A model generated the notes under the pieces. It was not told the origin of the DNA. It worked only from the letters and a program-made list of their open reading frames with translations, and did no database searches. A program made the translations under genes and the position numbers. From positions 137,233,004-137,297,003 of the forward strand of contig NC_055989.1 in assembly GCF_018446385.1 (NCBI RefSeq): DNA of 64,000 nt, in the 5' to 3' direction. Each line of letters begins with the position of its first letter. Position 1 is the stretch's first letter. The DNA comes from Zingiber officinale (lineage: Eukaryota; Streptophyta; Magnoliopsida; Zingiberales; Zingiberaceae). Below are positions 22,066 through 31,109 of the stretch, in pieces.

Positions 22066-22735
22066 TCTATGTTAGTGAAGAAAACACCTAATCGATTGCA
22101 CCAATTAATTAGGCGATTGGTTAATCGATTTGAAATACTTTTGTGTTCACTAAGAAATCTCCTAATTGATTACACCAAATCCTAATCAATTGATTGATTG
22201 ATTAGGAAATTCCTAATCGAGTGGTTGATCAATTTGGAATGCTTCTGTATGCTCGAGTTTGATTACCAATCGATTGGCAATTCATGTCCATTGATTCGTA
22301 CACCTAAAATAGAATTTTTTAATCCTAAACCCTCAAGCACATTACCAATCGAAACCAATTATCTCATGTCAGATGAACCTCATGTTTCTTGGACTTTGTG
22401 CCTTGAGCTTTCTCATTACCCTAGCATATGATCTCGCGATATGTTCGGGTTCCCATCTTTTACTAGGAATTTGGTCCTCAACTTTCTTATACTTCTTTTA
22501 CCATGCATTTAGTCTTCCGATCTTGCCAAGAATCTGGCTATTGACCTTTTTGGACTTTTCTTACCTTGCATCCAGTCTTTCAACTTGTAAGGTCTTCTTC
22601 TTGCCAAGAATTTGATTCTCATGCTTCTTGGACTTCTCTTATCTTGCACACTCGTAACTCAATTAAAAGCTAACGTATTAACCTAAATGTAAATAATTGT
22701 CAATTATTTAAATTTCTCATAGGATATGATTGCAC

Positions 22736-22740
<5 letters not shown>
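22066..22740 (-). repeat. 5' LTR remnant of Copia element 2
   Basis: The end 'TGATTGCACCAACA' and the ATCGATT-rich zone match the LTRs at 10399-11674 and 15157-16648. The half adjoining the primer-binding site is missing: at about 22066 the LTR joins integrase directly. This indicates a deletion of the rest of the LTR, the leader, gag and protease. Confidence 0.75.

Positions 22741-22743
<3 letters not shown>

Positions 22744-22767
<24 letters not shown>
22744..22767. repeat. (TA)n microsatellite
   Basis: About 12 TA units directly beside the LTR end at 22740. Confidence 0.95.
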
Positions 22768-22769
22768 TT

Positions 22770-24060
22770 GTGATATAAAGTATTTCTATTTTATATATTT
22801 ATTGTGTTGTATTATTTTTTTTAAAAAAAAATAGTTTAGCTTAAAATAAGATTGCTTTATGATCTAATTAGTTACCATAATGTAATTTATACTATTTAAT
22901 GAATTACATAGGTATTTAATATTTAATAAATTTTATAATACAGTAGTTAGTAACTATTGATTAAATAATGTATTATTGAATATATTTTTGTTAGGGGAAA
23001 TGAGATTATAATATTTGTTAAGGTTTGGGTTAATTGCACTTGAGGTAGCTTTCATATATAATTATTTAAAGGATATGACTTGAGCGAGGTAAACTTATCT
23101 AAGTTTTATATTGTTCAAATTTATTTAATAAGGCAATCAAATTAAATTATACAATTGAAATGATTGTTTAATTATTTTTTTTTCAATTTTATCCTGATAA
23201 GATTTTTTTATTCCCCTTAATGTAAGATTTAGCTTGACTTTTGACTAAGGTGGAGAGACCTCCACTATCTGCCACATCTATATAATATTCTCATAAATGG
23301 ACAGTGCCGACGACTTGACAAGGCACTTAAAGTAGATCTGATCATGATTCAAAATTAACGATTTGATAATTTGCAATTGTTAGTTTGACGATTTCAGATA
23401 GATTGACTCTTAATTTTAACTATTTAAGACGATTACGGTTCATGATTTGAAATCATCGGTTCATGATTCGGTTCACAGTTCATCACGGTTCAAGATTATT
23501 ATGTTAAAAAATTAAAAATTAAAAACTAAAATTTATTATAAAAAAAGAACTTGTACTTATTTAAATTACATACGTATCCCTTTAGGGTATAGGAAAATCA
23601 AAATCTACATAGTTCTTTTACATTTTATCGCACATTATGTCATGGCGATGCCATAAAGCATTTGTTGTAGCAAAAAGTGAAACCGTTACTTTAACGAGCG
23701 CCTCTCCATGCCCAATAAATAGTGCAGTGATTAATTGATTGTGCAAACGACGTATTATCAAAAATTATTAATGCGGTAATGATGCGATCGACTGAATCCT
23801 AATTAACTACTAGCATCGGGTAGTAATGGTAAAGAAATTGAATGAAATGCGATGCACTAAAGGAATTTTTTTTAATTGGGATGACAATTCTAAGAAAGTT
23901 GCCTTTTTAATGGGTTCCTAGAAGTGCTTTATTTATTTTAATTGTCGATAGAAAATTTTCGTAAAACTAAATTGGTTATCTTCAACGTTAATTAGCTCAA
24001 AGAGCTGATATCTGAATTAAAAAAAAGTTGAATGAACTCGTTAGGGAGTATGATTGATCC
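22770..24060. other. AT-rich intergenic region downstream of the calmodulin-like gene
   Basis: No ORF of note. A short patch at about 23370-23500 repeats 'GGTTCATGATT'-like phrases, and could be the end of a worn DNA transposon. Otherwise nothing recognised. Confidence 0.4.
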
Positions 24061-24106
24061 TAATTAATTAACGTTCCTCAGCTATATTTGAAAAACAATA
24101 ACAATC

Positions 24107-24112
24107 TTTATT
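24107..24112 (-). terminator. Candidate poly(A) signal of the calmodulin-like gene
   Basis: The minus strand reads AATAAA about 140 nt downstream of the stop codon at 24253-24255. Position fits a plant near-upstream element; use is unproven. Confidence 0.45.
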
Positions 24113-24252
24113 ACAAATAATAATATATATTTTTAAATGTCTTACTTACATAGCATTCCCTCAGCTCTCTCCTTGGGCAACATACATATAATCTCGGTAA
24201 CAAAATTCTTGTATATATATATATAAACGTTTGTTAACTTAGATCATGTGGC

Positions 24253-24696
24253 TCAAGGTCGCAAGGCCTCCGTCTTCATCATCTGCTTGAACTCATGGAA
24301 ATTGACCTTTCCATCGCCGTCAACATCGACCTTGCTGATCATCTTCCTGCAGGCCTCGACGGTCTTTCCTTGCTCGAGACCCAGCGACCTGAGAACCAAC
24401 CCAAGCTCCTCGTCGGTGATGAATCCGTCCCCGTTTTGATCGAAGACCTTGAAGGCCTCCTCCATTTCCTCCTCGTTCCGATCCTCCATGATCATCAGGT
24501 ACAATGCCCCGAACTCCTCCATGTCCATGCACCCGTCGCCGTCCGTGTCGATCTTCTCGATCATCGCTGTCAGCTCCTCCTCCGGGATGTGCAGGCCCAT
24601 GTTCTTCAACGAGTCGTGCAGCTCCTCGTTTGTGATGCTTCCGTCGCCGTTTTGATCGAACATCTGGAAGACCCGCTTTAGCTCCGACGGGTCCAT
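24253..24696 (-). CDS. Calmodulin-like protein, four EF hands, intronless
   Basis: 147 residues from ATG at 24696 to TGA at 24253. Four canonical 12-residue EF-hand loops are intact: residues 14-25 ([12 protein letters not shown]), 50-61 ([12 protein letters not shown]), 86-97 ([12 protein letters not shown]) and 124-135 ([12 protein letters not shown]), each with D at 1, G at 6 and E at 12. The start [14 protein letters not shown] and the short C-terminus, without a CAAX box, resemble plant CML3/CML5/CML7-type sensors. It should bind calcium and then partner proteins in the cytosol or nucleus. Third codon positions are strongly G/C, unlike the AT-rich surroundings, which is common in monocot genes. 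No frame damage is seen, so it is probably a functional single-exon gene. Confidence 0.95.
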   Translation of the reverse strand: MDPSELKRVFQMFDQNGDGSITNEELHDSLKNMGLHIPEEELTAMIEKIDTDGDGCMDMEEFGALYLMIMEDRNEEEMEEAFKVFDQNGDGFITDEELGLVLRSLGLEQGKTVEACRKMISKVDVDGDGKVNFHEFKQMMKTEALRP

Positions 24697-24937
24697 TTAA
24701 TTATCCTGTTTGTATTATGGTTGTTCAAAGGACCATGCCGTATGACAAGCAAGTTAGTTAGTTAATTAGAAGGCGAGGTAAATTGGCAAAAGGAGAGAGA
24801 GATCGATGTGAGCTTGTTGATGGCAGAAAATAGAGGAGCAAGGAAAAGGGGGATTGTGATGAGTTAATTAATACGGACGGGCCGGGGAATGCAGGAAAAC
24901 GAATTGAAGCTTTCCCTGCCACTGCCATGAATTCCTC

Positions 24938-24944
24938 TTTTATA
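24938..24944 (-). promoter_or_regulatory. TATA box of the calmodulin-like gene
   Basis: The minus strand reads CATATAAAAGAGG, with TATAAAA at 24944-24938. A start about 30 nt on gives a 5' leader near 210 nt. An upstream ATG at 24928 would then lie before the transcript start. Confidence 0.55.
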
Positions 24945-24979
24945 TGCATTGTTTGAGAGGCTGCGAGCAAAGTATGGAG

Positions 24980-25540
24980 CTGTTGATTGCCTATCCATTT
25001 ATTCGTAGGTAATGGACATAATTAATTCTGGGAGTCATTTTATTTCAACAAGATTTATCAGAGTCCCAATGTCAATAATATGTTAAATGCCTCCACGGAT
25101 GACGGGGATTCTCACAGCGCTGCAGTTCAATCCTTTTATTGAGATATAGGGATTATTGAGATATATTTGACATTGGATTTAGTGGAAAACTTAAGTTGAG
25201 TAACTGTGGGCCGAAGTATCTATGGATGGATAAAGTTCAGCCGATGATTGGAAGGCATTGTGTTGCTTCCACCATCTGCCACTCTCTGTGTAGAAACAGG
25301 TGCTTGAGCCGATTAATGCTCATTCATAAATGCAGCCCCAAACAATGCTTCAGGAGTCAGGGTTTGATCTAACCTGGATGGTGCCTGAACAGTGCCCTTC
25401 TCAGGAACTCAGGAGCTGAAAAATTCAAAGAATTTTTACTAATCAAAAACAATTTATCAAATTAAGAATTCAACATCTAGACTAGTCCCCGATGATGTCA
25501 TCTTTTTCTTTTTTTTTTTCGTTCCCCCCCCGCGGCAGCC
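24980..25540. other. Upstream region of the calmodulin-like gene
   Basis: Non-coding as far as I can see. It holds no obvious transposon ends. Distal promoter elements may lie here, but none is specific enough to call. It ends in a T tract and a C run (25510-25530). Confidence 0.35.
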
Positions 25541-25544
25541 AAGA

Positions 25545-25880
25545 TTGACTGCTCAAGGTCTTCACATGAAAGTACAACAGGACTTGAATTTACCTAATCA
25601 ACTTGATGATATTGTTCAGAGATACCAATTTCCGAAATAAACCCATCAAATTTATGTGTAATATTAGTAATATCAGTACTGTCTGGTTCCCCATGCTCAA
25701 ATACTTGGGCATGAGAAACTGTAAAATTTGATGAGACAACTTTATCATTATTCGCAATTAACGAAAGCAAATTCTTTGATGAAAAATCTTCTGAAGATCT
25801 GTTTTCTTCCTCAACAAATCAACTTACGAACTTAGAAGATACAAAAACTGATGTCCATGATTCTTCATCTATCATTAAGA
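25545..25880 (-). pseudogene. Fragment of a host protein-coding gene, origin unknown
   Basis: One minus-strand frame reads as natural protein for about 110 codons with only two stops (TGA near 25827, TAG near 25595). It is rich in Ser/Glu, with phrases such as FVEEENRSSEDFSSKN, HAQVFEHGEPDSTD and SCEDLEQSILA. The last resembles a motif I associate with large plant regulatory proteins, but I cannot name one. It has no start and no flanking exon and abuts an LTR fragment, so it is best read as a captured or displaced exon. Confidence 0.45.
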
Positions 25881-25899
25881 GCCTGATTAGAAGAGGAAG

Positions 25900-26530
25900 C
25901 AGATGAGCATATTGGATATACTTATCTCTATTAGGTGGATTTATTTATAAGTTGTACACGTGAATATCATCCGAACCTTTTAAAGTGATCTAACTTATGT
26001 CTAGTGGATTTCGGGTAATTGAATGTGAATCTCATATGTGTAGAACCTATAGTCCCGCATCTATTATCAACTATTTATTGATAATAGATGTTCAGTATAT
26101 TTGGATTTATAGTCTCACATATATTATTATGGCTGATAATAGATGTGCACTCTATAATGGGTTGGTCCCCAGAATATTAGGGCATCCTTGAGACGTCTCA
26201 TCGTTCTCCATTGACGAAGAGAATTCGGCGCCATTAACCCTAACTCTTCCGGAAGACCTACCTTTTCCTTCCGCTGCTTCTTCTTCCACAGAATCTTCTT
26301 AATGACGTTAAAGGACAAAGATATGACTCTTCAATCAAGTTATTTGTCATTATGTTTATATATTATTTATTTTCTTATGTTGTGTTCTAGATGAAACGAA
26401 AATTCATGCTCATATGTTCTTATTTTTCCTATTTGAATTCTTATTTTAGTGGTTTAGAATTCATGCGGCTTAGGTTTTACGAGAACTATCAATTGGTATC
26501 AGCGCCAAGTTTCTGTTTCGTCGTTTTTTA
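25900..26530 (+). repeat. LTR end with primer-binding site, unassigned family (copy 2)
   Basis: Plus-strand counterpart of 12790-13400. It ends in 'CTATCAATTGGTATCAGCGCC' near 26487-26507, a primer-binding site similar to TGGTATCAGAGC, and a leader that stops at 'TTGGCAAT'. There it meets the leader of the Gypsy family at about 26536. Confidence 0.6.
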
Positions 26531-26535
26531 TTGGC

Positions 26536-26671
26536 AATTACTCTGTACTGCAGTTAATAATAAGGAAAGCAGAATAAAGAAAGAATTTAAATACTTTCTT
26601 ACTTGGAGACGGCGAGGATGATGCTGATGTGTGTGTGATGTTGGAGAATGGAACACTGCTCTGATACCAAC
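26536..26671 (-). repeat. Extra Gypsy leader and primer-binding site outside the 3' LTR
   Basis: It matches 35037-35172 almost base for base, including the primer site (26658-26669, minus strand TGGTATCAGAGC). Its far end at about 26536 meets an unrelated LTR leader through the short shared string GCAAT. Confidence 0.85.
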
Positions 26672-29586
26672 TGTAACAACCACCCTTCTTACTACTACTC
26701 TCTAAGGGTGACCGTTACCTAACTACTACTCTACTCACTAGTGTCACTTATGCTATTATTAGCGGCACTTAGATTTATCACGGCCCTAGAGGAATTCCTA
26801 CCGAAAAATTTCGACAGAGTCTCCCCTGTACCGGTGACCAAATCAGCAATACAAATAAATAATAAACCATCAGCCACATGCGGCTGGTATATATACTTCA
26901 CAACCACGCAGTAATAATGTCACAATAACTAAAAAGAAACTATTCTAGCAATAGTAAACAGATAGAACTCCAACGATAAGACATAACAAGCTACAAGTGC
27001 GGAATAGACCCAATTACAATCTCAACTTCATCATAGCATTAAGGAGAAAAGAAAAAGGGAACTCTAAACAGGTAAGTTTTGACAACTCCTTAGCAAACTC
27101 TTGATCTCTCCATAGTCCAGCCATCACACACCTTCATCACCACCACCTTGTCGCTTTCCTTTCATACTTTAGCTTTTCCTTTATCTGCAGTAGGAGGAAA
27201 AAAGAAATCTATAAGCGAAACGCTTAGTAAGTACTAATCTATCTGACAAAAACTCGAAGTGCATAGAAATAATGCAACAATACTAAAACTGAAATGCTAA
27301 AAGAAAAGCTGCATGTACTCATCTAATAGCAAAGTTCTCATGGTGTACAAAAATAAAACTGAACACTGAAAATAATACTAAAGTAACTGCTCATGTGTAA
27401 ACTGATAGCAGAGAAAAACTAAGGAATCTACTCATGTAATTCTAATAGCTAATCATGTTGCTCATCTAATAGGTAAACATGAAAAACTACTCATCTACTA
27501 GATAAACATGGTAGAATAAAGAACTAAACTTAATGATTTTTAGAACTATATGAAACTTATTTCATTTGTTCTAAACTTAATCTTTAATACTTTATGTTTA
27601 TATAAAACTCGTTTTACTTGTTCAAAAACTTATACTTATAATACTTCAAAATAATAATCAACTTCTTCTTGGGCCCAGGCTTAGTACCATCTTATACGCG
27701 TTCCCTAATAGGTTGGGGTAGCGAGCCACCAATCCTAAAAGAGCAGACCTTGGTCTACCAGGGCCAAGACCTTGGAATTGGACACCTGGATTTGTTTAAC
27801 GACAACCTTGTGAAGTCGGGTACTAGCCTCTTCTTAAAAGTAAAATACTTATAATCTTAATTACTTCTTCTTTAAATGCCTTGGCATTTTAATAAGCACC
27901 TTGTGTGCATGAATCCCTAAAGTCTTGACTTTGGGATCTACTTAAGGCCTTGACCTTTTTCTTTCTTGTAGTTACCCATAATCCTCAAAAGGTTTAGTAG
28001 GGCACATAATCATACCACTAAAATACATGACTGCTCATGCTTGTTAAAATAGCAAATTAACACTAGAAAATCTGCATATATGACTAATAAAAATCTACAC
28101 ATATGACTAATAAAAATCTGCACACATAACTAATAAAAATCTGCATTTAAGCTATAAGAAATCTGCATGCCATGCTAAACTGAAGTGCCTAAAAATAACA
28201 TGGTACAACACTTAAAACCTCATGATCAAGAAAACCAAGAAGCTAACACTATATACTTAAATAAAGGTTGTTCTTGCCTTTTTGAGTAGCAAGGAAAATG
28301 CTAACTGCATGCTTAAATAACAAAGGTTATTCATGTTCAAAAACATGGAAATCCAAGGCTAAGATACTAAACTTAAAACTAATCATGTGCATGGAATTAG
28401 CAAAGAGGTCTAGTCATGCTCAACTAATAAATAAAAGCTGTACATGCTCATTTAATAACAATGAATGCTACTAGTGCTCAACTGATCGCAATAAAAGCTG
28501 TACATGTCCAACTAATAGCAAATAAAAGCTACTGTTAAGGAACTACATACTGGAATTCTGCATTCAATAGAAAAACTAAAAACTGCACTTAAAAAGAATG
28601 CATTGTTCTAAGCTCCAATGGAACTGTTTGTTGTTCCCATAAAAAAAATCTGCATTTACTAAGGTAAAAACACATCTAATTCTGCACCCATTTCATGGCA
28701 CAAACCCAAATCCGAACAGCAAGCTTAAGGATTTGTTTATGCCCATCTTTCCTAACATCTAACTGGTTGGCACAGCAAGATTACAAACCCAGATTACTCC
28801 ACAATGGGGTGATCTCTTATTCAACCTAGAATATTCGGAATTTATAGTCATGGCAGCAACTAACACCATACAACCCGAAATCTAAAATCATGCTTCATTA
28901 GATTGGCAAGAAAACAATCAAAACCTTGGATCTATTCTAGAATCCCTAACATCAGAATTCACTACAGGTTCAATTCCGAAAACACAACGGAAGCAAATTC
29001 TTCCCGGAATAGTGGCACGGCAGAAAAAACTTGAACACATCCATGTTCCTTCTTTGAAGGTCACGGCAGATTCGAAACAAGGAGAAACAAAACCGAAAAC
29101 AACTCCTACCACAGGTGAGTAGTACTTACCGCGGTTTGCTTGAACTTACAACCGAAATCGGCTTCTACTGCTTCTAGGGTTTCGGGTGAGATGAAGATCC
29201 CAGTGATCTCTTCCTATCTTCTTGTTCTCCTTGGCGAGAGGAGCTCGAATCCACAAGGTTCACCGAAAGAAGACCTTCGTCGGAGACGAAGCTAGGGCTT
29301 CGTATTTCTTCGCTCGGCAGAAACGGTGCCGTCGCATGCGAGAAGCAGAGAAGAAGAGGAGAAAGGTTTTCGGGTTTGGGAAAACACTTAGGGGAGTGTA
29401 TTCAATCAAGAGATTGAATGACTTTCATTGACTTTTTTTTAATGATAGACTTTTGTGGAGTTGATTGATTTTTATTGACTTGTATAAAATCTCGCGTAAT
29501 TGTGAAAAGAATTCTATGGAGTTCTATAGACTATTTTGCAAGACTTTTACAGACATTTATAAACTTTTTCATGGAAACTTGTGGAT

Positions 29587-29838
29587 TTATGAGAAAGAAA
29601 AATTCGTTTCGTTATTGCCAATATGATAAACATCGCTCCACATTCGATCCGCTATTGTATCTCTCCATGCATTGACATTTGCTCGTTGTTCTTCTTGAGT
29701 ATCAAATAATTGATCAAAGCAATCGACACCATGAACTTGTTCTGGTAAGGATGATGAAACTTCATTATCTGGTTCAACTAGAAATTCATCAGAACGACAC
29801 TCCTTGCGAAGAAAATTATGTAATCCGGCACAAACCAA
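29587..29838 (-). pseudogene. C-terminal remnant of a PIF/Harbinger transposase
   Basis: 83 codons on the minus strand: 'VCAGLHNFLRKECRSDEF', then an acidic linker, then 'EEQRANVNAWRDTIADRMW'. The LHNF(I/L)R and WRD.IA..MW patterns are typical of the end of plant Harbinger (DDE_Tnp_4) transposases. The catalytic domain is absent, replaced by A-rich sequence, so the element relied on an outside transposase. Confidence 0.75.
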
Positions 29839-29849
29839 ATTTTTTGTAA

Positions 29850-30130
29850 TAAAAATTTTATTTTAAAAAAGACCGTAAACTTTAAAAAAAATTAAAGAAA
29901 AATTAAAAACGGTAAACTAATAAAAAAACATAAACTAAAAAAATAGTAAACTTAAAAAAAAATGTAAAGAAAAAAAACATAAACTTTAAAAAAAACTTAA
30001 ACTAAAAAAACGTAAAGTCAAAACTTTAAAAAATCCCTAAACTAAAAAAAACATAAATTTAAAAAAAACGTAAACTTTAAAAACAAAAAAAAATAGAGAA
30101 AAGCATAAAATTCAAAATAATAATAATAAT
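29850..30130. repeat. A-rich low-complexity tract inside the Harbinger element
   Basis: Irregular repeats of AAACTTTAAAAAA and ACGTAAAC occupy the place where transposase coding sequence would be expected. Confidence 0.85.
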
Positions 30131-30829
30131 AAAGTTAAAAAAAAACATGTATAGTTAGTTTTGTAATAGAGGGTAACACACCCCTAAAGTAATCTCTATG
30201 GTAGACCGCCGACGTGATCAAGGTGGTGAAGGAATAACATCGAGAACAGTGTTAAATTTGATCAAGGTGGTGAAGATTCTTTGTTGAATATGCGTCAAGT
30301 TGGATTGTATACTATTGTATTGGTAGGCTCTGGACGGGGCTCAAAGAAATAATCAAAATCGAGGAGCGGAAAGAGAAAGGACTTATTCGTAAAAAATTAA
30401 AATAATTTGAAGTCTATAGAAATCTCAAGGGTGAGGAGAAGACTTTTTATTTTATATTTAAACTTGTACCAAGTATTTTGGAGAGCTCTCATTGGTTAAA
30501 ATTTATATCCAAGGAATTCTAAAAGAATTCATGAAAATCTATTAAAATTTTGGATACCAAAAGATTTTCATGGAGTTTTAAAAAGTCGAGTTTGAATACC
30601 ACATGACTTTTTAAAACTCTATAAAAATCCAATTTGGATACCATTAGATTTCTATAGAGTTTATAAAAGTCTAGATTGAATACATCTAGACTTTTAAAAT
30701 CCATAAAAGTCATTCAAAGTAATTAAAAGTCCAACATTGAATACACCCCCCTTAAGCTTTCTTTTAAATCTAGGGTTTCCATTATAACTATACTTTATAT
30801 ATATCTCGCTTCATACTTATTAACAAACC

Positions 30830-30900
30830 ACGCGTAGCCCAGTTGGTTGGCTGTGTCCGGTTGGGTCAAGTTCGGCTGGAGGTTTTGGGTTCGAATCTCA
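30830..30900 (+). repeat. tRNA-like module in the 3' LTR
   Basis: Plus strand: TAGCCCAGTTGG (box-A-like, 30835-30846) and GGTTCGAATCT (box-B-like, 30888-30898), about 42 bp apart, followed by a T-rich stretch. The same module is in the 5' LTR (38187-38256), so it was part of the LTR before this copy inserted. It is antisense to the element near the start of U3. It is not a functional tRNA: no cloverleaf with acceptor ends was found. Confidence 0.7.
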
Positions 30901-31074
30901 CCTTCAACATTTTTGGTCAAAACTTTTTTCTTTTTGTAAACATACTAAACGACCTTCAAAAATTACGTAAAAATACTCTAAAAATTCCTAAAAATCTCTA
31001 GAATATTTTAAAAACATTTCCAAATATTTTTATGAACTTTTAGAACTTGAAATAGGGAAAATTGGGTCGTTACA

Positions 31075-31085
31075 ATCCCCCATAC
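31075..31085 (-). promoter_or_regulatory. Polypurine tract of the Gypsy element
   Basis: The minus strand reads TATGGGGGAT directly before the LTR start TGTAACGACCC, the normal plus-strand primer position. Confidence 0.8.
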
Positions 31086-31109
31086 CTTATAAAAAGTTCG
31101 TCCTCGAAC

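Larger units (their letters stand above)
15157..22740 (-). mobile_element. Copia element 2, degenerate, with internal deletion
   Basis: In minus order: a 5' LTR remnant (22740 to about 22066), a direct jump into integrase (leader, gag and protease deleted), decayed pol to 19454, a 3' non-coding region with hairpin array, an accessory ORF remnant (18570 to 17160), a polypurine tract, and a 3' LTR (16648 to 15157). It is related to element 1: the pol 3' end and the following 300 bp align (19140-19460 with 5275-5600). Many stops and frameshifts mark it as much older. No matching 5-bp target duplication is evident. Confidence 0.8.
29391..30751. mobile_element. Non-autonomous PIF/Harbinger-type transposon in the 3' LTR
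   Basis: 1361 bp flanked by TTA (29388-29390 and 30752-30754). Terminal inverted repeats GGGGAGTGTATTCAAT and GGGGGGTGTATTCAAT match at 15 of 16 positions. Subterminal TTGAATGACTTT repeats follow. The interior holds a transposase end (29587-29838) and an A-rich filler (about 29850-30130). The 5' LTR lacks this element at the same position, proving an insertion after LTR synthesis or in a different parent LTR. Confidence 0.9.
26672..31074 (-). repeat. 3' LTR of the Gypsy element
   Basis: 4403 bp, TGTAACAACC to CGTTACA in plus orientation. It contains a 1361-bp Harbinger-type insertion plus its TTA duplication; without them it is 3039 bp, against 3037 bp for the 5' LTR. Open frames in it are not conserved and appear non-coding. 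Confidence 0.92.

Noticed and set aside
24295..24681. 128-codon plus-strand ORF opposite the calmodulin-like gene
   Set aside because: Shadow of the GC3-rich EF-hand gene on the other strand.
27669..27854. ORF present in both Gypsy LTRs (also at 36170-36355)
   Set aside because: Duplicated only because the LTRs are duplicated; no domain, and a short frame in antisense to the element.
28918..29112. Sense ORF near the LTR end, repeated at 37418-37612
   Set aside because: Conserved between the LTRs by recent copying, not by selection; no recognisable motif.
30830..30900. Candidate functional tRNA gene
   Set aside because: Boxes A and B are present but no paired acceptor stem or anticodon arm could be formed with confidence, and it lies in an LTR.
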